A DNA stretch of 64,000 nt from JAIQFL01 sp035501495 (GTDB lineage: Bacteria; Acidobacteriota; Terriglobia; Bryobacterales; Bryobacteraceae), in the NCBI GenBank assembly GCA_035501495.1, contig DATJWB010000160.1, forward strand, positions 1 through 64,000, given 5' to 3'. Below, one piece after another: positions 43,067 through 52,660 of this stretch. A program made the translations under genes and the position numbers. The first letter of the stretch is position 1. The number at the start of each line of letters is the position of its first letter. The notes beneath the pieces are model-generated. The model made no database searches and had not been told where the DNA came from. It was given only the letters and a program-made list of their open reading frames with translations.

Positions 43067-45211
43067 CTAACGGAAATTCTCCGCCAGCATCAGATCGCTG
43101 CCGCGTTGATCCGTTCCCGTAAACAACAGGTATCGTTCGTCAGGGGAAACTCCGAGGAACCAGGATATCGGCTGTGGAGTCGTCGCGATTAACGTGGTCT
43201 TGCCGCTCGCAAGACTCAGACGCTCGATTCGGTTGCCTCCCGTCTGCGGCGGCCGGGCGAAATAGATGCCTTCCCCGCCCATGCACAAAGAGCGCCCCAC
43301 CACACCCGTAGCCACCTTCTCCTCCAGTCCATCGGTCAGACGAAGCCGCCAAAGATCGGTTACATCGACGCTGTTGGCGTAGTACAGGTAGTTCCCGTCG
43401 GGGGATTCAAAGCCCACCCACCCCCCGTTCCTGGTGACCTGCAGGGGCTCGCCACCTTCCACCGGCATCTTCCAGATCTCAAACCGCCCGCTTCGCGAGG
43501 AGGCGAAGTACAGCCAGCGGCCGTCGTGCGATGGAGCCGGAAGAGCGCTGTCGAAACGCTCGTTCGTCAAAAAACGCGGCTTGCCTCCATCCAAATCAAC
43601 AACGAAGACCTGAAAGTTGCCGTCTGTGCTGGAATCGCAATAGATCTGCTTGCCATCCCGAGACCACCGCGGCGGCCCCAATTTGTTCCGTCTCCGTAAG
43701 GACGTCAACGGGAACGGCTCGGAGCCGTCGTCGCGCGAAATCCAGATCTCGTTGTAGCCCGAACGGTCGGACACAAATGCGATCCTGTTTCCGTCCGGTG
43801 AATACTGAGGCACCCCGTCATTCCATGTCGAGCTGATCAGTTGAATCGGCTTGCCGGGCTTGCCGCCGGCGTTTCGCAAGTCCATTCGCCAGATGTTGGT
43901 GTCGAGCCGTAACCGCTCATACGCCAGCCGGTGTCCGCGAGTCGATATGGCCAGGCTTCCAACCTGGTCGCCGGCAAAGGCGACTCGCCGAGGCGTGCGG
44001 GAACTGAAGGCGGGCACGCGCCACATCTCGCCCCGGCTGGCCCGTTCGGTGTAGTACACGATGTCGCGTCCATCCGGAGTCCAGGCAAACCCTGTGGCGA
44101 ATTGCTGTTGCCGTGTGATCTGTCTGGGTACTCCCTGTGGTTTCAAGTCTTGCGAAAGCGGCAGGATAAATAATTCCGCCGTGGAATTCGTCCCTCGCCG
44201 GAACGCCAAGGTCCGGCCATCCGGAGAAAAGGCGCCAGGGGCGTCCACTTCGCCGGGTTTGGGGTACGTCAACCTGCGCTGCTCGGAGGTCTCGACGGCC
44301 AAGGCCGCGATCGCGGTCGTTTCATCGGCGGGAATGTCGGAATCCCTCTCCGGAAACGCCAACCATTTGCCATCCGGAGACCACGCCAGCGTCCAATGCC
44401 GTCGCACCGCCCATTGGGCGCGGATCTCCCGGAGTTTCCGCTCGGGTCCACCGATACTTGGCATCAAAAACAGTGTGAGTTTTCCGTTTTGGAGGTCGCG
44501 CACCCAAGCGATGTACCGGCCGTCCGGCGACCAGGCAGGTTGCGAATCCGCTGCCCGGCCGTAAGTGAGCCGGACGGGCTTCTCAACGCCGATCTGCTTG
44601 ACATAGATGTGGAAGCTATCCCTCTGCTCTCCATCCCAGATAAAGGCCACCTGGTTTCCGTCGGGCGAGAAACTCGGCTGGCTTTCCACACCTGGATAGG
44701 TCGTTAGCGGCACTGCCGTAGGGTAGGCCTCCGGACTCGCGTGATTCGAGCCGAGCCAGGCGCCTGCACCAACCAGCAATAGACTGAGGCAGACCGCGAT
44801 GGCATACCAAAGCCAGCGCGTCTCGCTCTTGCCTGCCGGCCGGGTCGAAGGATCGACGCTGAAGACTGGTGCAATGAAGCGGTAGCCCTTGCGCGGCAGT
44901 GTCTCGATGAAGCGGGGATTGTCCGCCGAATCACCCAATGCGCTGCGAATCTTTTTGACGGCGGTGTTCAGCCCCCGATCGAATTCGATGAACGTCCCGG
45001 CCGGCCACACGGCTTCCCGCAGTTGTTCGCGGGCGACGACTTCTCCAGGCCGCTGCAGCAGAAGGGTGAGCACATGGAACGGCTGCTCCTGGAGTCTCAC
45101 CCTTACCCCGGACTTTCGAAGCTCGTGCGCCACCAGGTCCGCCTCGAACAATCCGAATTGAACGACGCTCGGAGCGGAACCGGAAGATCCAGTGGCGATA
45201 CTGCCCGGCAT
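43067..45211 (-). CDS. membrane-anchored winged-helix (CadC/ToxR-type) protein with TolB-like propeller
   Basis: 714 residues. N-terminal trans-reg winged helix (about 20-115: LQEQPFHVLTLLLQRPGEVV, FIETLPRKGYRF), a membrane segment at about 132-155 (WLWYAIAVCLSLLLVGAGAWL) and a C-terminal six-plus-bladed PD40/TolB-type propeller (repeats such as PSFSPDGNQVAFIWD, PAWSPDGRYIAWV). This fusion is common in Acidobacteria. It predicts a one-component regulator that senses outside the cytoplasm and binds DNA inside. The target is unknown. It lies directly upstream of nuoC, on the same strand, 319 bases away. Confidence 0.87.
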   Translation of the reverse strand: MPGSIATGSSGSAPSVVQFGLFEADLVAHELRKSGVRVRLQEQPFHVLTLLLQRPGEVVAREQLREAVWPAGTFIEFDRGLNTAVKKIRSALGDSADNPRFIETLPRKGYRFIAPVFSVDPSTRPAGKSETRWLWYAIAVCLSLLLVGAGAWLGSNHASPEAYPTAVPLTTYPGVESQPSFSPDGNQVAFIWDGEQRDSFHIYVKQIGVEKPVRLTYGRAADSQPAWSPDGRYIAWVRDLQNGKLTLFLMPSIGGPERKLREIRAQWAVRRHWTLAWSPDGKWLAFPERDSDIPADETTAIAALAVETSEQRRLTYPKPGEVDAPGAFSPDGRTLAFRRGTNSTAELFILPLSQDLKPQGVPRQITRQQQFATGFAWTPDGRDIVYYTERASRGEMWRVPAFSSRTPRRVAFAGDQVGSLAISTRGHRLAYERLRLDTNIWRMDLRNAGGKPGKPIQLISSTWNDGVPQYSPDGNRIAFVSDRSGYNEIWISRDDGSEPFPLTSLRRRNKLGPPRWSRDGKQIYCDSSTDGNFQVFVVDLDGGKPRFLTNERFDSALPAPSHDGRWLYFASSRSGRFEIWKMPVEGGEPLQVTRNGGWVGFESPDGNYLYYANSVDVTDLWRLRLTDGLEEKVATGVVGRSLCMGGEGIYFARPPQTGGNRIERLSLASGKTTLIATTPQPISWFLGVSPDERYLLFTGTDQRGSDLMLAENFR

Positions 45212-45394
45212 GTGTCGAGTTTATCAGCGGCGGAGCCCCTAAACAAGGGTTTCAGATTCTGATAGCCTTTATCCGGGCATCGTACACAACGGAGCTTAAG
45301 CCAAATTTCTTGAGGGGATTATCGGTTCAGACGAAGATCACAGTCAATCCGTCTCCGGTCGATTGAGAGTCCAGGCGCTCAGCGCCAAGACTCG

Positions 45395-46024
45395 ATGCTG
45401 TGTACGCCGCAATCTGCTCAGTTTTTATTGGCTGCGTGGCTGCTCTTCGGGGGTGATCGGGCGCCCGACCTCCTGTGCGAGTTTTCCACTCCGGAATACA
45501 TCATCAGGATGCAAGTCAGCTTCTTCCCTCCGTACGAGGGGAAGCGTCTGGCGGTGTACTCCAATCGAGATCCCCGAAAAGAGATCTGTCTGGCGGGCGC
45601 GAGCGACCCTTCGGGCTGTGCGGAGAACTTTGTCGGAGCGGTCGCGATTGCCCTGTTCACCGTGACGCGGGTCGCCGATGGCCGGCCTGCGGCGGCCTCC
45701 ATCCGCGAAGTTGTGACTGTCCTGGACCAGAGTCCCGGGCTCCCCAAGCGGCCGCAGTACGCCGTCACCATCAAGCTCAATGAGGGGACTGGCACTGACC
45801 TCCAGGTGTTCGGGTATGACGAAAGCCCCCTGCCTCCAGCCAAGCGCGCTGCCGAAAGGGAAACCGCCAAAGCAGCCTGGAGGCGTTACCGGCAGGAACT
45901 CTATTTGGATCAGAATCAGCAGCCTTTTGCCGTCATTGAGTGGCTCCACACGACCACCAGCATCCGCGTGGCGAGGGTGGAGACACCGCCTCCGCCCGTA
46001 ACCCGCAAAGGCCCTTCTGACTGA
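45395..46024 (+). CDS. hypothetical protein, possibly exported
   Basis: 209 residues. The N-terminus (MLCTPQSAQFLLAAWLLFGG) could be a weak signal peptide. The mature part contains beta-strand-rich sequence (IIRMQVSFFPPYEGKRLAVY) and a Lys/Arg-rich helix before a Pro-rich tail (PPPPVTRK). No family is recognised. There is no convincing ribosome-binding site near the ATG at 45395. It lies alone between the propeller regulator and the radical SAM gene. Confidence 0.5.
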   Translation: MLCTPQSAQFLLAAWLLFGGDRAPDLLCEFSTPEYIIRMQVSFFPPYEGKRLAVYSNRDPRKEICLAGASDPSGCAENFVGAVAIALFTVTRVADGRPAAASIREVVTVLDQSPGLPKRPQYAVTIKLNEGTGTDLQVFGYDESPLPPAKRAAERETAKAAWRRYRQELYLDQNQQPFAVIEWLHTTTSIRVARVETPPPPVTRKGPSD

Positions 46025-46176
46025 CGCTTAGGCGGCCACACTAACCGCTGCCAGACCTCCCGGGGCTGGTCAAGATCGAGTGCCCTGCGTCGACGGATGG
46101 CCTTCCCCGACCGTTCAACCCCGCTTAAGCCCCGGTCGCTCCGCAAACCTCAACAAAGCCTTAAGAATGTGCTTAA

Positions 46177-47217
46177 ATGAGTACACTTCCCGGTATGCTG
46201 GCGAAACGTCTCAGGAGGGTATGGAAGACCGCGCATCTGCGCGCCCGCGAAGTGCGCATGATCGCGAGCGGCCTGGCCTCTACCGGCCACCCCATCGACG
46301 CGCATGTCATCCCCATGCGCCGCTGCAATCTCGCCTGCGCTTACTGCAACGAGTATGACGACTCCTCCAAGCCGGTGCCGCTCGACACCATGTACCAGCG
46401 GCTCGACCACCTGGCGAATCTGGGCACGGCCATCATCACGATCTCAGGCGGCGAGCCCCTGCTGCACCCCGAATTGGACTCCATCATCGCACGGGTCCGC
46501 CGTCGCGGCATGATCGCCGGGATGATCACCAACGGATATCTCCTCACGGCCGAGCGCATCAAGCGTCTCAACCGGGCCGGCCTGGACCACCTGCAGATCT
46601 CGATCGATAACGTGCTGCCCGACGACGTTTCCAAGAAGAGCCTCAAAGTACTCGATAAGAAGCTGCAGCTCCTGGCGGAACACGCCGAATTCCACGTAAA
46701 CATCAACTCAGTGGTGGGAGGCGGAATCCGCAATCCTCAGGACGCGCTGGTCATCGGGAAACGCGCGGTCGAGCTCGGATTCAGCTCTACGGTAGGGATC
46801 ATCCACGATGGCGGCGGCCAGCTTCAGCCGTTGCGCGCCGACGAACGGGAAGTGTACTCCGCCATGCGCGCCATGGAGAAGAGCAGCTACGCGCGCATCA
46901 ACTACTTCCAGGACAACATCGCGCACGGCCGGGAGAACCGGTGGCGCTGCCGCGCCGGGGCTCGCTACCTCTACATCTGCGAGGATGGCCTGGTGCACTA
47001 CTGTTCGCAGCAGCGCGGCTATCCCGGCAAAGCGCTCCTCGAGTACACTCCTGAAGACATCCGCCGGGAATACCGAACGGTAAAGGGCTGCGCCCCGCGC
47101 TGCACGGTCGCCTGTGTCCACCAAGTCTCGACCATCGACTTCTGGCGCGATCCGCAGGATCTGCAGCCGTCGAATCGAGTGGCGGAGCAGCCTCAACGTC
47201 TCGTGCAGATCCAGTGA
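46177..47217 (+). CDS. radical SAM enzyme
   Basis: 346 residues. The C-x3-C-x2-C motif binding the SAM cluster is CNLACAYC (Cys 50, 54, 57), followed by the SAM-contact segment ISGGEPLLHPEL. The C-terminus holds six more Cys: one at WRCRAG, one at YICEDG, one at HYCSQQ and three in GCAPRCTVACVHQ. They are possibly ligands of an auxiliary cluster, as in SPASM-type proteins. It begins MSTLPGMLAK (ATG at 46177), with a second start seven codons in. It probably modifies a peptide or other substrate, but no precursor peptide is recognised nearby. Confidence 0.82.
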   Translation: MSTLPGMLAKRLRRVWKTAHLRAREVRMIASGLASTGHPIDAHVIPMRRCNLACAYCNEYDDSSKPVPLDTMYQRLDHLANLGTAIITISGGEPLLHPELDSIIARVRRRGMIAGMITNGYLLTAERIKRLNRAGLDHLQISIDNVLPDDVSKKSLKVLDKKLQLLAEHAEFHVNINSVVGGGIRNPQDALVIGKRAVELGFSSTVGIIHDGGGQLQPLRADEREVYSAMRAMEKSSYARINYFQDNIAHGRENRWRCRAGARYLYICEDGLVHYCSQQRGYPGKALLEYTPEDIRREYRTVKGCAPRCTVACVHQVSTIDFWRDPQDLQPSNRVAEQPQRLVQIQ

Positions 47218-47349
47218 CGCCTTGATCCTCGGTTCGTCACCGCGCCCGGCGTCACGAACCGCCGTATTCACCCTCACGAACTGTGGAGACTGTGATCGGA
47301 ATCACTGTGATTGTGCGGAGGCCGCGCTGTAATAAGAGCAGGATGTGTT

Positions 47350-48171
47350 GTGCAGCAAGAGCCACCGATTAGCGGGCAGCGTGTGATTGTCGTGGCGGCG
47401 CATCCTGACGACGAAACGATCGGTGCAGGCGGAGCATTGCCCCTGGCATCGGAAGTGATCTTCGTTCACCTCACGGATGGCGCTTCCCGGGATCTGCAGG
47501 AGGCTCAGGCGAAGGGATTCGCATCCCGGGTGGAGTATGCCGCGGCACGGCGGCAGGAATTTCAAAATGCCCTGCAAGCCGGCGGCATCGTGCCGGTCGC
47601 CTGCGTGGATCTCGGGTATCCAGACCAGGAGGCGTCGCTTCACATGCCGGAGATTGTGCATGGGCTGATGCGGCTGCTGACGCGCTCCCGGTTTGACCTG
47701 ATTCTTGTGCATCCCTATGAGGGCGGGCACCCGGATCACGATGCCGCGGCCTTCGCCGCACAGTCCGCGGTGAAACTTCTGACGGAGCGATCTTCTCCGC
47801 GGCGAGTCGAGTTCACCTCCTATCACAGCCGCTATGGGCGGTTGGAAGCGGGAATGTTCCTCCCGAACGGCTCACGGGAGATGGTCTATCGGCTCGGCCC
47901 GGAGGAGCGGGCGCGGAAGGTGAGAATGCTCGCCTGCTACCAGTCGCAACAGGAAGTGCTGCGCCAGTCTCCGGTGGAAGAAGAGCGCTTTCGAACAGCC
48001 CCGGATTACGACTTCGCCCGCCCGCCGCACGAAGGCCGCCTTTATTATGAGCTGTTCCCGTGGGGCATGACGGGAGCACACTGGCTGGCTCTGGCGGAAG
48101 CGGCCGAGAAGCAACTGGGGTTGTGCGGACCGCCGCCGGCATGGCTCCAAACGCCGCGTCCCCGCCTGTAG
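47350..48171 (+). CDS. PIG-L/LmbE-family deacetylase
   Basis: 273 residues from the GTG at 47350, with AGGA eight bases upstream. Open frame extends to a TTG at 47311, but that part is atypical. The zinc site is the AHPDDE motif (VAAHPDDETIGAG, His at about 18) and the second motif HPYEGGHPDHDAAA. Relatives deacetylate N-acetylglucosaminyl substrates (MshB, BshB, PIG-L). The physiological substrate is unknown. It is cytosolic. Confidence 0.8.
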   Translation: MQQEPPISGQRVIVVAAHPDDETIGAGGALPLASEVIFVHLTDGASRDLQEAQAKGFASRVEYAAARRQEFQNALQAGGIVPVACVDLGYPDQEASLHMPEIVHGLMRLLTRSRFDLILVHPYEGGHPDHDAAAFAAQSAVKLLTERSSPRRVEFTSYHSRYGRLEAGMFLPNGSREMVYRLGPEERARKVRMLACYQSQQEVLRQSPVEEERFRTAPDYDFARPPHEGRLYYELFPWGMTGAHWLALAEAAEKQLGLCGPPPAWLQTPRPRL

Positions 48172-48178
48172 ACTCAGA

Positions 48179-48859
48179 GTGGCAAGCTGCGTGCACAAAC
48201 ATATTATCGTGCTAGTCAGTTTGGAAGATTATTACGGTGTGCCGCTGTTAGCGGCCGAAGGGCCTGCCGGCGATGTCGAAGATTTCCTGTTTGATGACGA
48301 GGCATGGCTGGTCCGTCATCTCGTGGTCGATGTGGGCGGCTGGGTCGGCCGCCGGGACGTTGCGATTCCCATCAGCGCTTTGGAAAAGCCGGTCTGGGCA
48401 ACGAAGACGTTCGTCACAACCCTGACCCGGGATGCAGTCCGGAGGAGTCCAGGCGCCGAACAACACAGACCCGTCTCCCGGCAGCAGGAAATCGCGATGA
48501 ATCAATACTATGGCTGGCCGGCCTATTGGCGGGGAATGTCGGCCAACGCCGAACTGCCTCCCGTTTCGGTCGCGGCGGGACGGGAGTTCCCAGTCCGGGC
48601 GGGGGAGGATCCGCACCTCCGCAGCGCTCAAGCGGTCATCGGCTACAAGGTCTGGGGCGGCGACAACTTCATCGGGACGCTGGAGAACCTCATCGTGGAT
48701 GAACGGTCGTGGCACATTGGTTATCTCGATGTAAAGACCGGTAAGTGGCTCGACAAGCGAGCGGTACTGTTGCCCACGCGCCTGGTGACCGCCATATCAT
48801 GGGCCAAACACCGCATCCGGGTCGTGGATTCGGAAAGTAAGATAGCTTCTTTGCGTTGA
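48179..48859 (+). CDS. PRC-barrel domain protein
   Basis: 226 residues from a GTG at 48179, seven bases after the deacetylase stop. Two PRC-barrel domains: GVPLLAAEGPAGDVEDFLFD with LVVDVGGWVGRRDVAIP, and VIGYKVWGGDNFIGTLENLI with YLDVKTGKWLDKRAVLLPT. PRC-barrel proteins bind membranes, RNA or photosynthetic complexes; here a general role in envelope or stress is possible. No other motif is seen. Confidence 0.7.
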   Translation: MASCVHKHIIVLVSLEDYYGVPLLAAEGPAGDVEDFLFDDEAWLVRHLVVDVGGWVGRRDVAIPISALEKPVWATKTFVTTLTRDAVRRSPGAEQHRPVSRQQEIAMNQYYGWPAYWRGMSANAELPPVSVAAGREFPVRAGEDPHLRSAQAVIGYKVWGGDNFIGTLENLIVDERSWHIGYLDVKTGKWLDKRAVLLPTRLVTAISWAKHRIRVVDSESKIASLR

Positions 48860-49017
48860 TACTAAGTACCGGTACGCACGCGAGTGCTTCCGTGTACAGC
48901 GGTCCTCCTATCCGGTAACACAGAACACCCATTGCCCGAGCCGGGTGATTCACTGTCTTGCGTCAATGCGATATCGTCGAAGGAGGAGAGACGCTCGATC
49001 CTGCAGCATAAGGTCGA

Positions 49018-49728
49018 TTGACTGAGTCGGCCAAGAACGAAGCTCGCGGCTGGCCGCGCGAGCCCAAAGGTTGTGGTGTGCCGCAATTCTTTCCGCGAGG
49101 CGCGAATTCCATTGCCCGGCTGACGCTCCTCGCCATCGTGGTGGGAATCGGAGGGCTGGGTTGCTTTGGATATTGGCTGGTCGAATCCCCGTATGAGACC
49201 CGCCAGAACATACCGCGGGAGCAACCGGTTCCGTTCAGCCACGAACATCACGTTGGGGGTTTGGGGATGGATTGCCGTTACTGCCATACGTCGGTGGAGG
49301 AATCCTCCTTCGCGGGCATCCCGGCCACCAAGATCTGCATGAACTGTCATTCGCAGATGTGGGCCGTCGCTCCGATCTTAGAGCCCGTGCGGGAGAGTTA
49401 CCGCAATGGTAAGTCGATCGAGTGGACTCGTGTACATGACTTACCTGACTTTGTGTATTTCGATCACAGTATCCACATACACCAGGGAATCGGCTGTTCG
49501 AGTTGCCACGGACGGATCGATCGGATGCCGCTGACCTGGCAGGCCGCCTCCCTGCGGATGGAGTGGTGTCTGGAGTGTCATCGCAACCCGGCGGCGTATG
49601 TGCGGCCGCGCGGCCGCGTTTTTGACATGAGCTATGAGGCGCCGCCCGACCAGGCAACGCTGGGGAAACGGCTCGTGGCGGAGTATCACATCAGAAGCCT
49701 CACCAGGTGCTCGACGTGTCATCGATAG
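49018..49728 (+). CDS. actA: alternative complex III subunit A, pentaheme c-type cytochrome
   Basis: 236 residues from a TTG at 49018 (AAGG five bases upstream). A single membrane helix (about 33-53, RLTLLAIVVGIGGLGCFGYW) anchors a periplasmic domain with five CxxCH motifs (86-90, 107-111, 160-164, 184-188, 231-235). This pattern fits ActA of the quinol-oxidising alternative complex III. A strong unused GAAGGAGG at about 48977-48984 lies upstream. Its last bases overlap the start of actB. Confidence 0.9.
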   Translation: MTESAKNEARGWPREPKGCGVPQFFPRGANSIARLTLLAIVVGIGGLGCFGYWLVESPYETRQNIPREQPVPFSHEHHVGGLGMDCRYCHTSVEESSFAGIPATKICMNCHSQMWAVAPILEPVRESYRNGKSIEWTRVHDLPDFVYFDHSIHIHQGIGCSSCHGRIDRMPLTWQAASLRMEWCLECHRNPAAYVRPRGRVFDMSYEAPPDQATLGKRLVAEYHIRSLTRCSTCHR

Positions 49729-51491
49729 ATTCCGAGTTCGTCCCCGCAAGGGACCTGATGGCGAGGCAGCCTGAAAATCGATACTGGCTTCCGAGCGAAT
49801 GTGCCGGTGCCGACACGGCGGGCGATGACGACGACAGGCCTACCGACGCAAGCCGGAGGCGCTTCCTGGAGTTGATGGGCGCCTCACTGCTGCTGGCCGG
49901 CGCCCCCGGGTGTACGCGCCAGCCCCCCGAGTTCATCCTGCCGTATGTCGAGCCGCCGGAGCACGCGATACCGGGCAGGCCTCGATATTATGCAACCGCG
50001 GTTCCGGTTTTGGGCGGCGCCGAAGGCGTGATCGTAGAAACGCATTTAGGCCGCCCCACCAAGGTAGAAGGGAATCCGGCGCATCCGGCGAGCCTGGGCG
50101 GCACCAGCGTGCGCACGCAGGCGAGCGTGTTGGACCTGTACGATCCGGACCGCACACAGGAGCTTACCTACCTCGGAGCACCCCAAACCTGGGACGGCTT
50201 TCTGTACGCCTTCCGCCAGGCGATCGACCCTCTGCGGGGGCGCCGCGGCGCGGGTTTCCGGATTCTCACCGGGATGGTGGATTCGCCGTCTTTGGGCGCT
50301 CAACTCAACGCCGTCCTGGAAGCTTTGCCGGAGGCACGATGGCATCAGTACGAGGCGGCGGGCAGTCACTGCGCGCGTGCCGGCGCGCAACTGGCGTTCG
50401 GGCGACCCCTGAACACTTATTACAGGCTCGATTCTGCCGATGTAGTGGTATCGTTGGACTCCGATTTTCTGGCGTGCGGACCGGCCAGCACGCGCATGGC
50501 TCACGATTTCATCGTGCGGCGCCGGCGCGGCGACCGGCTCGATATGAATCGCCTCTATGCCGTGGAATCGGGCCTGACGAGCACCGGAGGCAAGGCAGAC
50601 CACCGGCTTTCGGCCCGTTATGACGAAATCGAGCAGGTGGCTTTCGAACTGGCCGGAGCGCTGGGCGCGGCCAACGGGCGCAAGTCGGCTTCCGGCCTCT
50701 ACACGGCATGGATTGCAGCCCTGGCGGCCGATCTCGGCGCGCACCGCGGCGCGTCAGCGGTCATACCCGGGGCACATCAATCGCCCGCGGTCCATGCGCT
50801 CGCGCACGAAATAAACCGCAGCCTGGGCAACGCCGGCAAGACGATCATCTACACAGAGGCCCTGGAGGTACGTCCCGAGGACCCGGTGGAGTCGCTGCGT
50901 TCACTGGTTCGCGATATGCAGGCGGGCGCCGTGGAGGTGGTGCTGATCCTGGGCGTCAACCCGGCATACAATGCGCCCTCCGACTTCGCCTTTTCCGAGG
51001 CGCTGCAGAGGGTGAAGACCGTCGTCCATGCAGGACTGCACCGGGACGAAACGGCCAGCCTCTGCAACTGGAATGTGCCGGCGTCGCACTTCTTCGAAGA
51101 GTGGGGCGACACGCGCGCATTCGACGGCACGGTGAGCATCTTGCAGCCGATGATTCAGCCGCTGTACGAAACGCACTCCTTCCTCGGCCTTCTCGACGGA
51201 GTCCTGCAGTATCCGCCGCGCAGCAGCTACGAGATCGTGCGCGCGTACTGGAGCGGGCAGAAGCACTCGCAGGATTTCGAATCGTGGTGGCGAAAATCGC
51301 TGTACGACGGGCTGGTGGCGGACTCGGCGTTGCCGCCGGTGGATGCGTCTCCCACTGTCTGGCAGCCGCCCGCGCCGGCGTCCCGGCCGGGCGGAATGGA
51401 GGTAGTCTTCCGCCCCGACCCTACCTTCACGATGGCGTCTGGGCGAACAACAACTGGCTGCAGGAGCTGCCGCGGCCGATCACGAAGCTGA
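49707..51491 (+). CDS. actB: alternative complex III subunit B, molybdopterin-like part (5' part of frameshifted gene)
   Basis: This frame carries the N-terminal part of ActB: a twin-arginine-like signal (SRRRFLELMGASLLLAG) and the large domain related to molybdopterin oxidoreductases but without the cofactor. At about 51426 one base is missing, and the frame then ends in non-homologous sequence. The correct protein continues in the frame described next (51426-52660). A single product of about 984 residues is expected. GTG at 49707 overlaps the actA stop; ATG at 49758 (AAGGGA upstream) is an alternative start. Confidence 0.85.
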   Translation: MLDVSSIDSEFVPARDLMARQPENRYWLPSECAGADTAGDDDDRPTDASRRRFLELMGASLLLAGAPGCTRQPPEFILPYVEPPEHAIPGRPRYYATAVPVLGGAEGVIVETHLGRPTKVEGNPAHPASLGGTSVRTQASVLDLYDPDRTQELTYLGAPQTWDGFLYAFRQAIDPLRGRRGAGFRILTGMVDSPSLGAQLNAVLEALPEARWHQYEAAGSHCARAGAQLAFGRPLNTYYRLDSADVVVSLDSDFLACGPASTRMAHDFIVRRRRGDRLDMNRLYAVESGLTSTGGKADHRLSARYDEIEQVAFELAGALGAANGRKSASGLYTAWIAALAADLGAHRGASAVIPGAHQSPAVHALAHEINRSLGNAGKTIIYTEALEVRPEDPVESLRSLVRDMQAGAVEVVLILGVNPAYNAPSDFAFSEALQRVKTVVHAGLHRDETASLCNWNVPASHFFEEWGDTRAFDGTVSILQPMIQPLYETHSFLGLLDGVLQYPPRSSYEIVRAYWSGQKHSQDFESWWRKSLYDGLVADSALPPVDASPTVWQPPAPASRPGGMEVVFRPDPTFTMASGRTTTGCRSCRGRSRS

Positions 51492-52660
51492 CCTGGGATA
51501 ACGCGGTACATCTAAGCCCCGCCACGGGCCGCCGGCTTTCGGTGAAGAGCGAGGACGTGGTCCGGTTGCGCTTCCGGGGCGCCACGGTGGAGGGACCCGT
51601 GTGGATATCTCCCGGACACCCGGACGAGAGCATCACGCTCTATCTCGGGTACGGCCGTTGGCGAGGCGGCAGAGCAGCGATTGGCGCGGGTTTCAATACC
51701 TACCCGCTGCGGATGTCGGACGGGCTCTGGTCGCAGGCGGGAGTACAGATCGAGAAGACCGGCCGGAGGTACCGGCTGGCATCCACGCAGCCTCAACAGG
51801 GTCTGGAAGGCCGCGACCTGATCCTGGAAAGCACGTGTGATGGCTTTCGGCGCGACCCGGATTTCGTCCGGAGAATCCAGCCGCCGGTCACGAGAGACTT
51901 CTCGTTGTATCCCTTATGGCAAAACACCGACCATGCATGGGGTATGTCGATCGACCTCACGGCGTGCGTGAACTGCAATGTCTGCATGGTGGCGTGCCAG
52001 GCCGAGAATAACATTCCGGTGGTCGGCAAGGAGGAGGTGCTGCGCCATCGCGCGATGCATTGGATTCGAATTGACACCTATTACACCGGGGACGTGGAGA
52101 ACCCGTCGCTCCGCTACCAGCCGGTGCCGTGCATGCAGTGCGAGGACGCTCCCTGCGAACTGGTGTGCCCGGTGCAGGCGACCAACCACAGCAGCGACGG
52201 GCTGAACGACATGGTCTACAACCGCTGCGTCGGCACCCGGTATTGTTCCAACAACTGCCCTTATAAAGTGCGGCGATTCAACTTCTTCCTGTTTCAGGAC
52301 TGGATCACCGAATCGATCAAACTGCAGCGCAATCCCGACGTCACGGTACGCAGCAGGGGTGTCATGGAGAAGTGCACGTACTGCGTGCAGCGAATCCGCG
52401 AGGCGGACATTCGAGCCACCACAGAGGATCGCCAGATCCGCGATGGAGAGATCGTCCCGGCGTGTCAACAGGCGTGCCCGACGCAGGCGATTGTCTTCGG
52501 CGACCTCAGAGACCCGAACAGCCGGGTTTCGCAGCTGAAGGCCGAGCCGCTCAATTATGCCCTGCTGGCGGAACTCAACACGCGGCCGCGGACTACCTAC
52601 CTGGCCGAATTGCGCAACCCCAATCCTTCGATGAACGCCGCGGAGGCCCGCAAGCTGTGA
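51426..52660 (+). CDS. actB: alternative complex III subunit B, iron-sulfur part (3' part of frameshifted gene)
   Basis: From about 51428 this frame reads HDGVWANNNWLQELPRPITK, continuing ActB. It contains the ferredoxin-like cluster motifs: CVNCNVCMVACQAEN, CMQCEDAPCELVCP, CVGTRYCSNNCP and CTYCVQ...CQQACP. Four cubane-type sites are likely. The frame is open upstream only through non-coding sequence and has no real start codon, which supports a frameshift rather than a natural split. The TGA at 52658-52660 overlaps the actC GTG. Confidence 0.85.

Noticed and set aside
50708..51425. Upstream part of the second actB frame as a separate coding sequence
   Set aside because: This part is Arg/Gly-rich shadow sequence of the first actB frame; homology in that frame begins only near 51428.
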